NCBI GenBank assembly: GCA_025094145.1
Contig: JALLLS010000080.1
Location: forward strand, 1-64,000
Direction: 5' to 3'
Source: Spinellus fusiger
Taxonomy: Eukaryota; Mucoromycota; Mucoromycetes; Mucorales; Phycomycetaceae
Length of the DNA stretch: 64,000 nucleotides
This document shows, piece by piece, positions 34,190-46,620 of the stretch. The position numbers and the translations under genes were made by a program. Each line of letters begins with the position of its first letter. Position 1 is the stretch's first letter. The notes under the pieces were generated by a model, which worked only from the letters and a program-made list of their open reading frames with translations, did not search any database and was not told the DNA's origin.

Positions 34190-37100
34190 ATGAATACGGT
34201 AAAGTTGTAGGGATAGGGGAGTGCGTATAGGTTGGACATGACAGAATTTATACTTTATACAGTCGAGTAGTAATGACAGGTCAGCAAGTCACACCTATAT
34301 CCGTCAACAAGGATACTCTCATGAAGTATTGAGTTCATCTGCTCAGGGACATGGGTACGGCCAAAACTATAGTCAGAACCACAGTCAGAACCACAGTCAG
34401 AACCATAGTCAGAACCACAAACACAACTACAACCAAGGTCAAAACTATAGCCAAAACTACAGCCAAAACTATAATCAGAACTACAGTCCAACTCCCAACC
34501 AGAACCATGCCCAAAACTATAGTCAAAACTATAGTCCAACTCCCAATCAAAACCACCACCAGAACCATACTCAGGGGCATTTTCTTCCCAATTATCAAAA
34601 AGCATATACACCTACCGTGGCTGAGAGCCCCAGTGTGTCTATAGAAAATGATCCCAGCCCACGGAAGAACGGGAGCCACCCTAGTCATCATCATCATAAT
34701 AGTGCAAGTACTCATAGCCACCCTAGCCACCCTAGCCATAATGGTAACAGCAATAGCAGAGGAATTCTCCCATCACGGACACCTTCCTTGGCTAGCCACT
34801 CGCCTTATGTTCCTGCCCGCTCTCCCTTTCGTATTAGAGACTCGCAGGCCTCCGTAAGAACTATAGATAAACCACAATGTAAGGCATTAGTGAGAGTGTA
34901 GTATGTATGTTGACCAAGAGAGATGTGTTTGGATGTGGATTTGTGGGTACATATAGATCTGTACATCTCTATGTATGGATATATGGGTCGATGGGTGTGC
35001 AAATATCTACCCATCTGTCTATCTATGTGGGTGTATGTCTGGAGAGGCATGCAAGTGTTTATGTGCATGTGTCGATGTACACGCGTGTTGATTTACTTGT
35101 TGACATGTTAATATATCGGTTAATTTGCTTACTTATCTATTCTTCTCTGCGTGTAAAATGATAGTCACCCAATTGCCACATCCTCCTGCAGATGTATCCT
35201 TTGAACAGCACGATGACTCTCTCTACCAAAACCAAACCGACCTATCAGACCGTCAAAGCCTTTCTCAAGTATTAGCTCAACTATGGAAACTCCAACCCAC
35301 TCAGGCAGCACATTTACCACAGACACAACCCACAGACTCAGCTGATGACTTACTACTGCAACTATTGATATCCCAGGCAAGCTTAGATGCCCAACACTTT
35401 CAAATCCTTTCCTTTGAACAATTGGACACTCTTCAACAAGTGAGTAAACTAGAGAGATGAATGCCCAATCAACAGACAGCTCACATCCGTGGTTCATCGC
35501 TTCTTCATCATTATAGCAACTTCAACAGACACTGGATCAACTGTCTAGCACCACACATCGATTCTCATTGGAATCCAAAATTAAACAGACAGCCTGGTCA
35601 TTGGCTTCTCTTGATATCAAAGAACATGGTGCCTATGAACAGATGCTAACGACAGATAATAAAGTAGAGCAACTGTCTTCACAGTGGCATCAACTGGAGA
35701 AGCAACAGCTGGAACTCCAGCGTAGGATATTAGAACACACAGCAGGTGTATTGAACGCAGGCGTTCAACGCCTTGAAGATCAAAAGCTACTTGTGAGCAA
35801 CGAAGCCGACCGACCAACCACCCTTTCCTCAGATACCACTACAAAAACAAAACAGTATCCTACAGAAGAATTAAAACTGGGACAGGAACAGACAGTAGCA
35901 CTCCTCGATACCATTGTCAGCCAACACAAGGGCATTGAGTCCCACCCAGAGGCATCCACCAGTGCCCACTTCCTACAAGAACAAATTCAACTCACAGGAG
36001 TTCAGACGGAATCCATAGATCCAACCAGCCTCAAGTTAATCGGAGAGATAGGAAACCAACTGAATGTATTCAAGGCCATCACTCGTAGCCTGGAGCAGAA
36101 TCTAGAAACCTCCCGACACCAACATGAGATCCAAGAAAGATCAGAGAAGAAGTTGGAGATCCAGTTGCGTGTTATGCAGGATAAAAAGGAGACAGCAGAA
36201 GCTCATTACCGTGCATTGACATTGGACCAGACATCCTCCTCACGCGCTGACCAGGAAGCCATGGAGAGCAAAGTGAAATGGCTAGAGACAGAAAAGGAGC
36301 GGATGGCCTATATGTTGGATGAGGCTAGAAAGGAGACCAAGAATCTAAAGAGAACAGTGAGTGATCTTGAGATGGAGGCAAGCAAGATAGGAGAACGTGC
36401 CAATCATTCTACGAGTCGTGAGGAAGAGTTGAAGGAAGAGCTGGGTGGGTATCGCGATCAAGTGATGACTCTGAAGGCAGAGAAGGAGCGATGGGAGCGT
36501 ACGATGAAACGCACAACTGTTATGCAGATTATGCAACAAGGAAGTGAGAGTTACAAGGCCAAGTATGAGCAGCAGCTGGAAGAACAGTCCCAGGACTACG
36601 AGGCACAATTGCAAGAACTCAATGCCCTCTACAATCAAACAACACGCACACTTGAACAAGTGACGAGTGAAAAGGACAGCAAGACAGCCATTGTGATTGA
36701 TCTTGAGGAGTTTGTGCGTCAGAAGATGAAGACATTGGATCTGCGTGATCTCAAGATTAGTCAGTTGGAAGAAGAGATACGGTCTTTGAAGAATCAAGGA
36801 TCAGGACAAGTTAGAGAAGGTGTTCTGCATGACGTCCAGATGGCATTCTCAGCACGGGAAGCAGACTGGATGACTCAAAGTGCGTCTATGGAAGCCAACT
36901 TTGAGGGAATTCTCAAGGAGTATGATCGTTTGACGGGTTCAGCTATGGAATTTGAGTCGACCAAAATGAAGTATCAGAGACGTGTGGATGATCTGACACG
37001 ACATGTGGAGCAGTTGGAGGCGGTGATTGCAGAGGAACAGATTCGTAGGTTGGGATATGCTGATGCAGATACTCCTACTACTACTACACTGCGGAAGGAG

Positions 37101-37271
37101 TTCCGTCAAATGGTGAATACAATGCGACTGGATCATCAGCGTGCCTTGGAGAAAGAAGCAGCCGAGAAGAAGCAGCTGGAGAGTCAACTAAGGGATATGA
37201 GGCATGAAAGAGAAATGGCGCTCTATGAGCGGGTCAATAAGGGTGTTCAGACGTATTTTGTTGCTGAGTGA
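34190..37271 (+). CDS. Uds1-domain coiled-coil protein with Q/N-rich N-terminus (gene model inferred)
   Basis: The proposed exons are 34190-34198, 34263-34878, 35192-35439 and 35517-37271 (875 residues). The junction 35439/35517 (GTGAGT...TATAG) is firm and restores LQQQLQQTLDQLSS. The earlier ones are inferred: a 3-codon first exon (ATGAATACG, then GTAAAG...TACAG) and donor GTAAGG at 34879, joined in phase to acceptor CTGCAG at 35191 or GATAG at 35164. If the 5' exons belong to another gene, the Uds1 protein starts at ATG 35158 (678 residues). The first 200 residues are repeats of NYSQN/NHSQN and P/S/H-rich. LLLQLLISQASLD...FQILSFEQLD...SLESKIKQTAWSLASL matches the Up-regulated-During-Septation domain. 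Then about 450 residues are coiled coil, ending LRKEFRQMVNTMRLDH. A role in septation or polarity is inferred. Confidence 0.65.
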
Positions 37272-37285
37272 TAATGTAGGAATCC

Positions 37286-37525
37286 ATGTCTGGTTTTATT
37301 TATTTATTTATCTATCTATCGAATAGTAGTATTTTGTCCTTCTATCATTGTTATCATTATTGTTATCATTGTTATCATTATTGTTATCATTGTTATCATT
37401 ATTGTTATCATTGTTATCATTATTGTTATCATTGTTATCATTATTGTTATCATTGTTATCATTATCGTTATCATTAGGATTCTGTAATTGTAATTGTAAT
37501 TGTAATTGTAATTGTAATTCTATAG
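37286..37525. repeat. Microsatellites: (TTATCATTG/TTATCATTATTG)n and (TGTAAT)n
   Basis: At about 37345-37465 the units TTATCATTG and TTATCATTATTG alternate with a 21-bp period. They are followed by (TAATTG)n at 37484-37518, then three copies of TCTATAGTCAC. This lies just past the Uds1 stop. Confidence 0.9.
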
Positions 37526-37802
37526 TCACTCTATAGTCACTCTATAGTCATTTAATGGCTGCATTCTATCCTATTGTTCTACTAGTTTGTCCTTTTCCTA
37601 GTACTTTCTTCTCACAGCAGTCAAGTGTAGGTGTGTCTGTTGTAATACCAAAGACAAAACTCACTTTTTTGTCTCCCATCTTTCTCTCTTAGATTTATTG
37701 CAAAGTGTATGTCGGTGTTTCAAAGTGACGTTGCCTGTCTGCCTGCCTGTTATTTTTATTATTTTTCGGGTGACTCTCTCTTTCCTTCTCTTCGGCCCTG
37801 TC

Positions 37803-38449
37803 ATGTCTACACATAGCGTTTATCTTTTCCGTCATATTCAGTCGAACCAAGTGCTTGTGAGCACACGGCCAAATATGAAGGTACAAGACTCTTCTTCTTT
37901 TTCCTTTTGATAGGTTGGAAATAGCACTACAGTAATAATAACAGCCGCTGTCTATGCGTATCTATCTATATACACCCCTACCACCACCACCACCAAATAC
38001 AACAACAACAACAACAACAGAGCAAGTCTCTTAGTCAATTAAACCTAGCACGCCCTATTCGATTGAGAAAAGACTTGTGGCGCCCTGTGGTAGCATTGAC
38101 TGGATTTGATAGTGAAAAGGCTGTCCGTGCTGTCCAAGACGCCCTTCTTCACCGTTCAAAGGCATATCAACTCACACTGGCCACTGACAAAGAACATCTT
38201 ACACGACCTAAACGACTAAGAAGCGTGGATGAAAAGGACATTCTCAAGACATCCATTGTGTCTCTTCGTGAGGCATTGGAGTCAGTCTCTCACCGATACT
38301 TGAAGGAGGATGGCAAATTAACAGCACTATGGGAGCAGACTCAGCACATGGAACTCAAGGGAGACTCTGAATGGCCTGCCTTTCTAGAACATGGACAGTT
38401 GGCATTAAAGAACAACCGATTTGTGTCTGAGCAAGAAGAAAAAGAATAA
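37803..38449 (+). CDS. Mitochondrial large ribosomal subunit protein mL67 / Mhr1-like
   Basis: Two exons, 37803-37880 and 38021-38449, give 168 residues; the intron is 140 nt (GTACAA...CAACAG) with a CAA repeat at its 3' end. Exon 1 encodes MSTHSVYLFRHIQSNQVLV and exon 2 continues NLARPIRLRKDLWRPVVALTGF. This matches the start of fungal mL67/Mhr1 (short strand, R-N-x-x-T/S-x-Q-x-L-V, then LRKDLWRP). In yeast the protein is both a mitoribosome component and a factor for mtDNA recombination. It is shorter than the yeast form at its C-terminus. It converges on Prp17, whose stop lies 151 bp away. Confidence 0.82.
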
Positions 38450-38600
38450 ACTAGACATGTGTGTAATAGCTGCCTATATCCACTCACTCCAAAAATGATA
38501 GAGCTAAAGATGATCCTTGGATAAGACACATTTTTTTCATTCTGTTGGTTTTAAAATGTCCCCTTTTCTATTCTTTTTTTTTCTTTTCTTATTGATATCT

Positions 38601-40632
38601 TTAATCCCAGTATTTGATTTTTCCATCCCATGAACAAGTGGCCATTTTGGAACTCTCATGAGGATGCCACTCTGTGTTCATTACCACCTTATCATGGGCC
38701 TTGAACTTCTTGAGGATTTTACATGTCTTCCAATCCCACACCCATACATTGCCATTTGAGTCACCACTGCTGACGAACCGTCCATCAGCAGAGAATCCTG
38801 GCTTACAAGCATAGCCTGCAATCAAATGGCCTGCAAACCGCTTCTTACGATTGATTCTGAATCGATCTCTAGCCCCATACACTACAATCTGATTGTCCAG
38901 TGACTGACATGCAAGCCATTTCTCTATGGACCATAGCCAATGAGTTATCTCTTATGCTTGTAGGAAGAAGGTGAGACTTACTGTTGGGTGACAGAGTAAC
39001 TGCAGGCATAGAATACATGTCAGGCTCAGCAATGTACTTGATAACCACAGGAATATCAAACTCCCATGCACGCATAGTCTTGTCATCAGAAGTAGTAATA
39101 AAACGACGGTTCTCATCTACAAAGGTAATACTGTTGACTGCTCCCAAATGCTGATCATACTCTTGTGTGATTTCACCAGTGTTGATATCAAACTGGACAA
39201 TTTTCTTGTCTGAACAACCTGCCAAGAAGACATGCTGTTTGTCTTCTTCTGGATTAAAGGTCACACAATAAGGCACCTTGCCAGTAGAGAAAGACCGAAT
39301 GCATTGGCCTAACAGGGCGTATTAGAACTAGGATAATCTGTGGGTGTATTACCTGTTTCTGTATCCCATAGCTTAACGTAGCGATCGTAACTAGAACTCA
39401 AGAATCGTGTACCATCGTTACTAAAGGCAATGTCACGCACGGCCTTGGTGTGTCCAGTCATTGTACGTAATAGGCTTCTATCGTGGTAAACATCCCATAT
39501 CTTATCAACAAAGAAAGAATGAGTAAAGAGTAGATAAAGACACACTACTCTACACACACTACTCTATACCACCTCCTTCAACTCACCTTTAGCTTATTGT
39601 CCATACCCGCACTCAACAGAATATGAGCAGATTTAGGCAAAAAGCGAATGGCAGATACACCCTTGGCATGTCCCTCCCAAGTATGAATACAGCGCTTCGG
39701 AATAAAGCAATCTTGCGTGCCTGGTTCTCCCAAGAGATTCACATCCACATCCTGAGGCACTGCCATGTATGTTCGTCCCAGATAATCATGCTCAGACTCT
39801 CCATGGAACACAGTTGTTTCTGTTCCTGCCACATGCACCACCAATTTATTGGTTGTCTTTGTAGGGTGCATGGCCATCTGTACTTCTTCCTGCAACTCTG
39901 GCTCCAAACCACTGGGCTCACCAATACCATCTCCCTCATACCCGGCCCATGGTCCCTTGTAGGCATTGTCGCCCTCCAATACACTCGAATCTCCTTTTCT
40001 CTCTCTTCGTTTGCGCAGGTCTTTGTTGGGTCGCTGGTGTTTAGGGAGACGATCGAATACTGTGGCTCCTCCCAGTTCTGCTGCTGCTGCCAAATTACCC
40101 ACATAGCCAGTCCCTAACATGCCCTGTCCAGTATGTCCTACAAGATTGGCGCTGTTGATAGAAGGGTCGCGTGCATAGCCATAACTCTCAAAGGTACGGT
40201 GTTGTGTGCGAAAGTCCATTTCAGAGATAGCCTCCTGCTGGACATGACCAGTGATGATATTCTGTGTGGCTAGTTTACGTTCTGAAAAGGGGTTTTCTGG
40301 GCCAAGAGTGGGTCTCATCATGTCATGGTAAGGAACGTTGACAGTGAGTTCGGTGGCTGTGGGTGCAGTATACAGTGCAGTTGGGTCGGCGTCCTTGAGA
40401 AGCATCGAGTATTAATATATAAAAGTGTTCTCTCTCTTTCTCTCTCTTTCTCTCTCTCTCTCTTTGCTTTATGGGTCGATAGATTGTCCTTTCTCTTTTC
40501 TTTTCTTTTGCTTACATGAAAACCAGTGTCGGGTGCTGCATTAATACTTATCATGGACAGAGACACTGGCTGCTTGTATTGAATATCACCACTTTCCTCA
40601 TCACTAGAACCATAATGACCCAATAAATCCAT
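38601..40632 (-). CDS. PRP17: Pre-mRNA-processing factor 17 (Prp17/CDC40), WD40 protein
   Basis: Five exons on the minus strand: 40632-40516, 40393-39587, 39500-39353, 39308-38982 and 38923-38601. The four introns are 122, 86, 44 and 58 nt, all GT..AG and phase-consistent. The product is 573 residues, close to the usual 570-580. The start [14 protein letters not shown] and INAAPDTGF are typical. The middle has NIITGHV...[10 protein letters not shown]. Seven WD repeats begin at [19 protein letters not shown], and the protein ends [13 protein letters not shown]. Prp17 joins the spliceosome for the second catalytic step. Intron 1 holds a (CTCTCTTT)n run. Its start lies 300 bp from the GUT2 stop on the same strand. 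Confidence 0.95.
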
Positions 40633-40932
40633 AATGAGGATATCTAGAGGGCTATGGAAAGAATTAGTCTATAGGAAAGAAACAAAACAGTGCAAGCTAA
40701 CAGTGCAAGAAAGGATGCGTGTTGATGAGGTATTGAGCAGTCACTATTTTCCCAGGAAGGCAATACTATGGTGGGCATAGGAAAGACATAAAGGGCTTCT
40801 ATGATTGGCCAGGAACAAGCACACAAGTGTGTGTAGGTGTGTGTTTAGATAATTTACAGTAAAAATCAAGTGAATCTAACAGATGAAACGGAATAGAATA
40901 GTGTTTTAAACATCAAGAGACATAAAAGATCA
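40633..40932. other. Intergenic between GUT2 stop and PRP17 start
   Basis: These 300 bp should contain the GUT2 3' end and the PRP17 promoter. Nothing else was recognised. Confidence 0.5.
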
Positions 40933-43561
40933 CTAAGAGTGTGCTGTCTCAATCTTGTCACCAAGACCCATTGTTTTTAAAAAGGCAACTGTGCTTAGGT
41001 ACTCCTCCTTCTGTCTGTCTTGATCCCAGTTAAGTTCTTCAGACAAAATCTCAATGACTCGAGGAAGGGACTGGTAGGCAGCCTCTGCATTCAAAAAGGC
41101 CAATCGTGTGCGTCGTGCCAATACATCCACAGCAGTGGCAGCGTACTCTTGTCGTGCAGCATAGCGGACCTCAGCCTCAATGTAAGGGTAATTGGGTGAG
41201 ATACGTTTACCATAAACAGGCCAACTCATGGAAGTAGGATCCTCAATTTTATGGCCAATGTTCCAGGAACGATCACCGTAGCTGTTGGCCAAATGACTAG
41301 CGACCTCTGTGTCCATGCCGAATTCCTGGACAAGACGAATGAACATGGTCTTTGTGTATTCCTTGCTACCCAACAACATCACTGTTTCTGTAATGCAAGG
41401 ACCTGTAGGTTTAAGACCAAATACTTCAATGGCACGGTCAACTGTTTCCATGGCCATAGCACGGTAAGTGGTCCATTTGCCACCTGCAATAGTAATCAGA
41501 TGATTATCACTGACATTGATCATATGGTTGCGCACCAAGGATTCTGTGTTTTTGGCATGGGGATCACGTACAAGAGGACGAATACCAGACCATGCGGCAA
41601 GGACATCACTACGGCGTACCTTGACATCTGTACTCAGGTAGTGAGAGACTTCATCAAGAATCCATTTGATTTCATCTTCTTTTGGCAGAGGATTCTGGGT
41701 GACATCTGTAGGAGAGTCTAAGGAAGGAACCCCGTGCATACATACATACATACACAAACATACATACATACATACACATATATATATAAAAACAGTAGAG
41801 TAGAAAAGTAAAAGAGTAAAAGAGTGAGTAAATGCCATGGATAAATAATAGCACTAAAATAGCCCTATTTCTCTCTTTCTTCTTCATCCTCTTTACCTGT
41901 GGTTCCTGCAATGGTATTTCCCTGCCATGGCAAAAAGAAGATGACTCGACCATCACTTGTAGCAGGATCCAACAGACCCATGTTACGAGGACTGTAGTAG
42001 TTGGGAAGAATAATGTGCACACCAGCAGAAGGAGCAACAATCTCTGTGTTTTCCTTATTATCCATCTTTCTTAATCCATCTGTAAAAGGCCCTGTTGCAT
42101 TGATAACACCCTAAAGAGTATACTGTAAGAACAAAGACTCATCCCTGTATTATTCTGCCTACCTTGGCCTGCACCTCCCACTCATCTCCTGTCAGTGTAT
42201 CTCTGAGCTTTGCACCATTTACATTGCCTTGCTCATTCTTAGTAAGACTTATCACCTCGCAGTGATTAGCAACTGTGGCGCCATGGTAGGCAGCAGTCAA
42301 TGCCAGGGCTACATTCATTCGTGCATCATTGTGCTGGCCTACAAGATAGAAACGCACCCCATCCCCATTCCATAAGCAACATGGCAGAGTACAGAACTCT
42401 ATTCTATTGGATGCTTACCGTCATAATACACCAATGCACCCACCAGACGATCCTTCTTCAGCATGGGGAATGCCTCAAGTGCCTTTGAACGGGTCAGGAA
42501 GTAGCTGCTCTCCAGTGCCTCACGACCAGCAAAGAGATCATACATCTTGCAGCCCACCCAGTAATAAGGAACTTGCCACCATCTGAAGCATTACACAACA
42601 ATCAAAACAGCGGCGAGAGTTATCAGATTCAATACAAAGATGAAAAAATAGAAGTTAGTCCCGGTCATTCTTCTGAAGAATACAGGTGCAGTGGGTAGTA
42701 TATCAAGAGAAGCCCACTCCATACACTCTATTCCTCATCTCCCTAGAAGAGGAAACAATAGAGGCAACTTACTGGTAGACTGGAAGCATAATAGGCAATT
42801 GATCAGCAAGATAAGGTGCAATGTCCAAGAATATTTTACGTTCATGAAGAGCCTCTACTACCAACTTATATTGCTCATAGTCCAACTCCATAATGGCCTT
42901 CTGGAGGTAACGAACACCACCATGCACCAATTTAGTAGACCGTGAAGAAGTACCTGCAGAACAACACACTCTAAGCCTTCTCTTTTCTTTTCTACTACTA
43001 TTCTACCATTCTACCATTCTACCATTCTACCATTCTACCATTCTACCATTCTACCATTCTACCATTCTCCTCCATCACAGACGGTCCACTCTAGCCCTCA
43101 CTAAACTCACCAGAAGCAAAATCATCGCGTTCCACCAAGGCCACGTTCAATCCACGTGTGGCAGCATCCACAGCAATACCCGTACCAGTAGCACCACCAC
43201 CTACCACCAACAAATCATACTCTTGCTTCTCTGTCTTGCTTCCATCTTTGCTCAGTCCCTTGAGTCGATTGAGCATCTCTGTGCGGGAGGGTGTCTGCCA
43301 CTGGTCTGCTAATGTCTCTAACCCCTGTCGCTTGTCCAAAGCATCGGCAAATGCTGTATTACGAGAAGAAAGGGCGCTCAACACTGACTTTCCAAGGGAT
43401 GCCCCAGTCTCTTGCTGCTTTAGTGTGGAGTAATAAAGAGTCTTTCCTCTAGCATGATTGGATTGTTTTTCATAATAGTAATAAGTAGACCCGCATCCAA
43501 GAGTGGCTGTGGTGGCAGCAACTGCAAATATCTTCTTTGAGTGTGCTGCTCGTCTCCACAT
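40933..43561 (-). CDS. GUT2: Mitochondrial FAD-dependent glycerol-3-phosphate dehydrogenase
   Basis: Six exons: 43561-43111, 42953-42773, 42582-42419, 42338-42163, 42110-41897 and 41717-40933. The introns are 157, 190, 80, 52 and 179 nt. All junctions are GT..AG and keep frame, giving 656 residues, the normal length. An N-terminal basic, hydrophobic stretch (about 3-30) suggests mitochondrial import and an inner-membrane anchor. The FAD-binding motif is [10 protein letters not shown] at 119-128. Further family motifs are [32 protein letters not shown] and TTDSPTDVT. The enzyme oxidises glycerol 3-phosphate to dihydroxyacetone phosphate and passes electrons to ubiquinone, in glycerol use and the G3P shuttle. 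Introns 1 and 5 contain simple repeats. Confidence 0.96.
41738..41792. repeat. (CATA)n microsatellite in GUT2 intron 5
   Basis: Two blocks of CATACATA units separated by CACAAA, then (TA)n. It lies wholly within the intron 41718-41896. Confidence 0.9.
42996..43071. repeat. Tandem repeat, 8-bp unit CTACCATT, in GUT2 intron 1
   Basis: About nine perfect copies of CTACCATT occur inside the intron 42954-43110, between the branch region and the donor. Copy number is likely variable between strains. Confidence 0.95.
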
Positions 43562-43920
43562 AATAGAAAAGTAAAAAAGAAGTAAAAAAAAAAGTTTAGA
43601 TTGAAATAATAATAAATATAAATATAAAAAAAAAAGACACGAGAACTAAATAAAATAAAATAAAAACGGCGGATCTTTTCAACACGAGTCGGTTTGACGT
43701 AAGTGGGTGGATGCAGAAAGATCTATTATTGGCTGTTTTTCTCATTTATTCTTATTGTAAAGAACAAGAACATGTAAATAACAGCAACAAAACAAACATC
43801 AACTTCTCGGACAGAATGTCTCCTTGTTTTATTATTTATGTTATGTAGGTATAAATGTATATATGTTTTTACGATTTACGATTTATATATTTACGATTTA
43901 TATATTTATTATCTCATCAG

Positions 43921-44105
43921 GCATTCAACATCCTCCTACCTTTGATCTTTTTACCGAGTCGCCTATTTTCCCTATTGTAATTTGTATGGCTATTACTGCT
44001 ACTGGGATGCCTGCACTCTTCATGAAAATGGCTCTTTCTATTAATACTCCCTGTCTCGCAGTGGCACAGAAATCTAAAGACTATTCCTCTCTTAGGAATA
44101 AATAA
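43921..44105 (+). CDS. Possible last exon of a small membrane protein (uncertain)
   Basis: A frame opens after a plausible acceptor (ATCTCATCAG, 43911-43920) and ends at 44105. It reads GIQHPPTFDLFTESPIFPIV, then a hydrophobic segment, then NTPCLAVAQKSKDY. One membrane span is likely. There is no in-frame ATG of good context, and I could not join it convincingly to upstream ATGs at 43714 or 43817. It might be a divergent subunit of the MLRQ/B12D type, but that is only an impression. It is divergent from GUT2 and may share its promoter region. It may also be non-coding. Confidence 0.25.
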
Positions 44106-45258
44106 GAAATAAACCTTACTTCCAATTCATCTGTACAATGACAAAATAGTTCCATTCTATTTCTCCTGAATATAATTAGAAAAATAACAAGGGTAATCTA
44201 TTTTATCAACAGTAGAATATAACTATTTTGTCTGTAACAGTATGACGCACATTGCACTCCACAAGGGATCTGGGCCAAAGGAGAATAAAAAAAATACAAC
44301 TAGGGCACACTAAAGATCAATGTGACTTGGATGGGATGCTTTTGAAGGCTGGTGGTATTCTTAACACAAAGCAGAAATTAAAACTGTCCAGGGAGAAGAT
44401 ATTGCATGCAGATGAGAATGACAGTTGTCTCCTTTTAAAGAAGAAGATTTAAAGTACGTGTTTCTCTGTTTGACATGTGATTCTTATTGTTTAGCATTAC
44501 CATTATTCAGCAGAGTGAGTAGGAAGAATGGGAAAAACAAAATAAAAAATAAAACTGGTAATAAATAAGCCAGTTTTAGTCATTCTAACGTTTTCTCTGT
44601 ACCTTTTCTTTTTTTTTTTTTGGGGGGGGGGAATAAGATAAGGAATTGGAATAATTAGAATAGAAATCACTACATGAAATACTACCAATAGTTCTCTTTG
44701 GCCGTTGTTATTGTAATGGTAGAAAGGAACAAGAAAAGGCCACTTGAGCTAAAAGACAAAAATAGGATACTGTTATGGTGGGCTAGTCTATGATCGAGTG
44801 ATAGTCTTAAACCCTCCCAACAATAGATCTATTCAACAGTATTGCTAAGAAGAGATATGATTTTCTTTGAGAAAGAATTTTATTGTTTGGAAACCTATAC
44901 ATCTAAAGATTTCTGGGATATAAAAGTAAATACACGGACAATACAATAACACTATTTTTATGATTGGCTGATGTGTTTGAAAAAGGGTATTTTCATAAAG
45001 TGTTGGTGCATCTTTGGAGGAAAATATAGTGTAGAAATGTAGTATGGTTCAAAAAAGACTTATGTGTATCTTAGTTTAGTGCAGCGATAACTACACCGGA
45101 TTCTTTTTTTGATGTTTTAGTGGGTCAGATACTAGCTAGATGTTTGTCTGATTGTTGTTGATCAATAAAGATCAAAAGCTTCATTCTAAGAAATGGGATT
45201 AGGCCATTGACATTCTGGTTTTCCACAGCAGAAGTACCTTCATTTGAATAATTAGTTA
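44106..45258. other. Intergenic region with no recognised gene
   Basis: It holds a T-run followed directly by a G-run (about 44610-44632) and AT-rich sequence. A 66-codon frame at 44252 has no family motif. Confidence 0.5.
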
Positions 45259-45260
45259 TA

Positions 45261-46619
45261 CAGTGGCTCCTAACAAAACAATGGTTTTTTTTCATACCCC
45301 GGTATAATTCTGCAATAGGAAATACTTATTCTTTGTAATAAAAACATACATTAAACACACAGTAGAGACTTGTAAATTGGATGAAGTATAAAGAAGGTCA
45401 ACAGAATAATAAATAAAAGTTTATTGGGTGGAAAACCTTAATATTTGGTGCTTCCACCCTTGGCCTCAATGACAGCCCTACATCTCCGCCCCATGCTGGC
45501 AATGAGGGTGTCTGTGGTGTCCTTAGGAATATTCTCCCATTCTTCCAACAGAAGCACCTCCAAATCCTGAAGGGAGCTTGCTGGGGTCATCCTCTTTCTT
45601 ATTGCTCTGTCAAGCACCTCCCAAAGATGCTCTATTGGGTTCAGGTTGGGGCTTTGTGAGGGCCACCCCTCCATAGTGGCAATGCTCTTATTTTCCTTCC
45701 ACAACCTGGACTCTCTACTCTTGTGGCGGCTGGCATTGTCCTCTTGAAGAACATAATCCACCTCTGGATTCAGTGCCTTGAGTCAAGCCAGCTCAGGGCA
45801 GTAATTCTCCTTCAAGATATCAATGTATCTTCTACTGTCTATACTGCCCTTCACAGGCGCCAATCTCCCAACACCTTCACCAGAGAAAGATCCCCACACC
45901 ATCACGCTGCCACCTCCAAACTTCATAGTGGGATTGACGTTCTTTGGGAGCAGTCCCTCATTAACTTTTTGCACCACCCTGGTATGGTTGTTGGTGGTGA
46001 CCAACTGGTATCTGGACTCATCAGACCAGATGACTGTCTTCCAGTCGTTTTCAGTCCAGTGGAGATGGGCCTTAGCCCAAGCAAACCTCAACTTCTTGTG
46101 TTTGATGCTGAGAGAAGGTTTCTTGACCACCCTGCAAGAAAACAGGCCAAGCTTCTTCATCATTTTTGAGAAGGTGCTCCTGGACACTTTGGTGGTCATC
46201 TGCTTGTGAAGCTGATTCATTGTCTGAAATGAATCCCTTCCCACTTCGCAACTGACCTCTCTCTCGTCCCTCTCATTAAGAATGGGCTTGTGCCCAGTGC
46301 TCTTCTTGGCCTTGAAACAGCCAGTTTCCTTATATCTCTTTACGATGAGGGAAACAGACTGTTGACTAACTCCAAACCTAGCAAAAATGGCAGCCTGGCT
46401 GGTCCCATTTATGGTGGCCTCGTGAGCAATGAGACATTGGGTGAAGTCATTGATATTCTTCTTTCTGTTCCCGAGAGGTCTCATGGGTTGTTTGGTGGTG
46501 TTATATGAGGTAGACATTAGAGTGGAAAAGCAATAAATGAAGAATGTATAATAAAAAAAAATTAAGGATAAAATTATGGTCTGATTTTGAAAATACCATT
46601 GTTTTGTTAGGAGCCACTG
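45261..46619 (-). mobile_element. Tc1/mariner element (copy Tc1-A) with TIRs and TA duplication
   Basis: The TIRs begin CAGTGGCTCCTAACAAAACA at 45261, and the complement ends at 46619; about 24 bp match perfectly. TA flanks both ends (45259-45260 and 46620-46621). The length is 1,359 bp. The element sits directly against the 5' target duplication of LINE-A3. Confidence 0.95.
45438..46517 (-). pseudogene. Tc1-type DDE transposase, one internal stop
   Basis: A frame of 360 codons starts at ATG 46517 and is interrupted only by TGA at 45783-45785 (...CPELA, stop, LKALNPEV). The N-terminal HTH region is FGVSQQSVSLIVKRYKETG. The DDE motifs are VIWSDES, LQEDNAS and PNLNPIEHLWE, with the second D and the E about 35 residues apart. 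All three acids are present. One base change would separate this from an open gene, so it was probably active recently. TGA is consistent with a former CGA. Compare the more decayed relative at 9430-10793. Confidence 0.92.
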
Positions 46620-46620
46620 T

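Noticed and set aside
34335..34739. Antisense frames opposite the Q/N-rich exon
   Set aside because: Repetitive reading of the NYSQN repeat on the other strand, rich in V, L and T, with no start context or family.
37286..37536. Low-complexity proteins of the type (CYHYCYH)n or (DNDNN)n
   Set aside because: They are translations of the TTATCATTG microsatellite in several frames.
43561..43561. A single-exon reading of GUT2 as several separate short genes
   Set aside because: Six GT..AG-bounded exons join in phase to a full-length family protein, so the pieces are exons of one gene.
44252..44452. A 66-codon plus-strand frame
   Set aside because: No recognisable family, no intron signals that extend it, and no context suggesting expression.
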